From: Parvularculaceae bacterium
Lineage (GTDB): Bacteria > Pseudomonadota > Alphaproteobacteria > Caulobacterales > Parvularculaceae
Length of the DNA: 64,000 bases
Assembly: GCA_028280115.1 (NCBI GenBank)
Contig: JANQMJ010000008.1
Span: 48,533-112,532, forward strand
Direction of reading: 5' to 3'
Part shown: one piece after another, positions 62,587 through 64,000 of the stretch
Position numbering within the stretch: the stretch's first letter is position 1
Layout: the number at the start of each line of letters is the position of its first letter
Notes under the pieces: model-generated
What the model was told of the DNA's origin: nothing
The model's input: only the letters and a program-made list of their open reading frames with translations
Database searches by the model: none
Made by a program: the position numbers and the translations under genes

Positions 62587-62612
62587 GAGTGTAGTATACG
62601 ACGTCTACACTC
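62587..62612. promoter_or_regulatory. Palindromic operator upstream of the RND efflux operon
   Basis: GAGTGTAG (62587-62594) and CTACACTC (62605-62612) are perfect 8-bp inverted arms around a 10-bp centre that holds GTATAC. The size and symmetry suit a TetR/AcrR-type repressor. It overlaps a -10-like TATACT on the minus strand, so binding would block transcription of the efflux genes. No regulator gene is adjacent. Confidence 0.65.
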
Positions 62613-62817
62613 CATATAACGTATGAACCCTTACGCACCGTCGTTATTTCGGGATCATTCCCGCTCCGCAATTCACGATGTTTTCATAACCGCTTGAATT
62701 GCTTAACCGCTCCGGCCCCGCCCATACACGCCCATTGCGGTAAAAATTGCGTGCGCCGGACCGGCGCCCTGGATTAGGCTGGCCCCCCGATCCGCCCATT
62801 TCCACAGGAGTTCGCCC

Positions 62818-63834
62818 ATGTCCCGCCGCCCGTTTTCGCCCAGCCGCCGCGCCCTGCTCGGCGGCGCCTCCGCCCTCGCAGCCGCGGCGATCATCGCGCC
62901 CAAAGCCGCCGCGCAGGATGCAGACGCGGTTCCCGATTTCACCGGCGTGTCGGTGCTGATTACCGGCTGTAGTTCGGGTTTCGGTCGATTGACGGCGCTT
63001 CATCTCGCCCGTCTCGGCGCCACGGTGATCGCCTCCATGCGCAATCTCGACGGCGGCGCCCGGCCCGAGGCGCAGGAACTGGCGCAAATTGTATCGCAGG
63101 AAAACCTCAAACTCACGGTCGTTGAGATCGACGTCGTCGACGACGCGACGGTCGCGTCCGGCGTCGCCAAGGCTGAAGAGATCGCCGGCGGGGCGATCGA
63201 CGTGCTCGTCAACAATGCCGGCATTGCGATCGCCGGCCCGGTCGAGATCAACGATATGGAAGCCACGCGCCTGATCTTCGAAACCAATCTTTACGGCTAT
63301 CTTCGCATGGCGCGCGCGGTCTTGCCGAAAATGCGCGCCAGGGGCGCGGGACAGATTTTCAACGTTTCTTCTCAGCTCGGACGGTTGCTGGTGCCGACCC
63401 TTGGCATGTATTGCGCGACCAAGTTCGGCGTCGAGGCGATGTTCGAGACCATGGCCTATGAGCTTGCGCCGTTCGGCGTTGAAGTGACGATCATTCAGCC
63501 CGGCGGTTATCCGACCAAAATCTGGGACAGCGGCGCGCGCTATGTCGCCGATCTGATGAGCCGCGTCGACGAGGAACGCCAAACCGCTTACGCCGAGCAC
63601 TTTGAGATCATGCAGGCGCGTTTTTCCGGCGCCGACTATACGACCGATCCCAATGACGTGCCGCGGGCCATCGCCGAGATCATCGCCATGCCAGCGGGCA
63701 AGCGCCCGCTGCGCCGGGCGGTTCATCCCAACACGCGGGGGACCGACGCCGCCAACGCCGCGATGGCGCAGATTCAGGCCGGCGTGCTCGGCGGCGGCGC
63801 CTTCAGCGAATGGCACACGGCGGTGACGGACTAG
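62818..63834 (+). CDS. Short-chain dehydrogenase with Tat export signal
   Basis: A 338-residue SDR. After an N-terminal twin-arginine signal (SPSRRALLGGASALAAAA, cleavage near AAAQD, residue 33) comes a Rossmann fold: cofactor motif LITGCSSGFGRLTALHL, VLVNNAGIA, and the catalytic S...YxxxK in NVSSQLGRLLVPTLGMYCAT followed by KFG. Export of an NAD(P)-dependent SDR by Tat is plausible because the fold must bind its cofactor before export. The substrate is unknown. Its stop codon TAG forms the first bases of the repeat at 63832. Confidence 0.85.
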   Translation: MSRRPFSPSRRALLGGASALAAAAIIAPKAAAQDADAVPDFTGVSVLITGCSSGFGRLTALHLARLGATVIASMRNLDGGARPEAQELAQIVSQENLKLTVVEIDVVDDATVASGVAKAEEIAGGAIDVLVNNAGIAIAGPVEINDMEATRLIFETNLYGYLRMARAVLPKMRARGAGQIFNVSSQLGRLLVPTLGMYCATKFGVEAMFETMAYELAPFGVEVTIIQPGGYPTKIWDSGARYVADLMSRVDEERQTAYAEHFEIMQARFSGADYTTDPNDVPRAIAEIIAMPAGKRPLRRAVHPNTRGTDAANAAMAQIQAGVLGGGAFSEWHTAVTD

Positions 63835-64000
63835 GCTGTGGTTTCCATTTAACGTTTACCCGCGTTCGAGACCAAAATCGCTTTGGACAAGGAGGAAAGC
63901 GCAAGGAAGTGTAGACCACTTTCGAGCATTTCCGACGGTGAAGGCCGGTTCGGGCGCAGCCCGACAAAAGGTCCGGGGGACCTTTTGAGGCCTGAACGCC
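63832..64000. repeat. Intergenic repeat element (copy 2), cut by the window edge
   Basis: About 105 bp (63832-63938) align with the left end of the element at 11116-11386, including GTTTACC, GCGTTCGAGACCAAAATCGC and GCAAGGAAGTGTAGAC. Beyond that, the two copies differ; here a perfect hairpin AAAAGGTCC/GGACCTTTT with loop GGG lies at 63966-63986. The element starts with TAG, which serves as the stop of the SDR gene. Confidence 0.8.

Noticed and set aside
62644..63816. A 390-codon minus-strand frame
   Set aside because: Antisense to the SDR gene, which has all SDR motifs.

Overview
The window looks like chromosomal DNA of a GC-rich alphaproteobacterium, probably near the Caulobacterales/Parvularculales/Hyphomonadaceae part of the class. 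The evidence is family-level: an odhA-type 2-oxoglutarate dehydrogenase locus, an alphaproteobacterial (plant-type) GshA, exported lipoproteins with Tat-like signals, an isolated DUF2793 tail-fibre plus endolysin pair of the kind linked to gene transfer agents, an alternative oxidase, and a tRNA-His with A73 and no G-1/C73, a feature known from an alphaproteobacterial clade. No plasmid, rRNA, CRISPR or transposase gene is visible.

Layout. 0-8 kb: glnD (runs off the left edge), mutS, a YgjP-type metalloprotein, a class A PBP and a TetR regulator. 8.7-14 kb: an OmpA-like porin, a decayed M28 peptidase fragment, a cob(I)alamin adenosyltransferase, a palindromic intergenic repeat, a POT transporter and a small membrane protein. 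14-23 kb: a TCA block on the minus strand, sucC-sucD-sucA-sucB-lpdA, with a predicted small RNA on the opposite strand between sucD and sucC. 23-28 kb: OmpW, a Mpl/MurC-like ligase and an LD-carboxypeptidase, separated by an AT-richer XRE-ImmA/DUF4411 toxin-antitoxin-like pair. 28-38 kb: asd, a TPR sulfotransferase, a truncated rarD, assorted hydrolases, aguB, and nrdB preceded by two NrdR-like boxes. 38-45 kb: rfbC-rfbA, tRNA-His, an M48 lipoprotein, HNH nuclease, an AlkA-type glycosylase, gshA, rsmE, ubiA and msrB. 45-53 kb: endolysin plus DUF2793 fibre, an MscS channel, a small membrane protein/winged-helix regulator pair with a perfect palindromic operator, and an RluA-family pseudouridine synthase. 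53-64 kb: a MarR/serine-hydrolase pair, rpoH, an M50 protease gene wedged between rpoH and an alternative oxidase gene, an RND efflux pair with a palindromic operator, a Tat-exported SDR, and a second copy of the intergenic repeat cut by the right edge.

Most notable observations. (1) The last 74 bp of rpoH occur twice, on either side of a single M50-peptidase gene. The two copies differ only at synonymous positions and in the stop codon. The distal copy still overlaps the alternative oxidase stop codon, so the ancestral convergent rpoH/aox junction can be reconstructed and the M50 gene appears as a roughly 1.2 kb insertion that restored the rpoH end. (2) A 271-bp palindromic intergenic element has a second family member at the right edge, with covarying short stems. 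(3) GlnD has an intact nucleotidyltransferase motif but has lost most HD-domain metal ligands. (4) An XRE-ImmA/DUF4411 pair sits between two cell-wall genes. (5) There is a candidate anti-Shine-Dalgarno small RNA in the suc locus. Several start codons (glnD, gshA, the DUF4411 gene, the M50 gene) are best read as TTG because of well-placed Shine-Dalgarno sequences.
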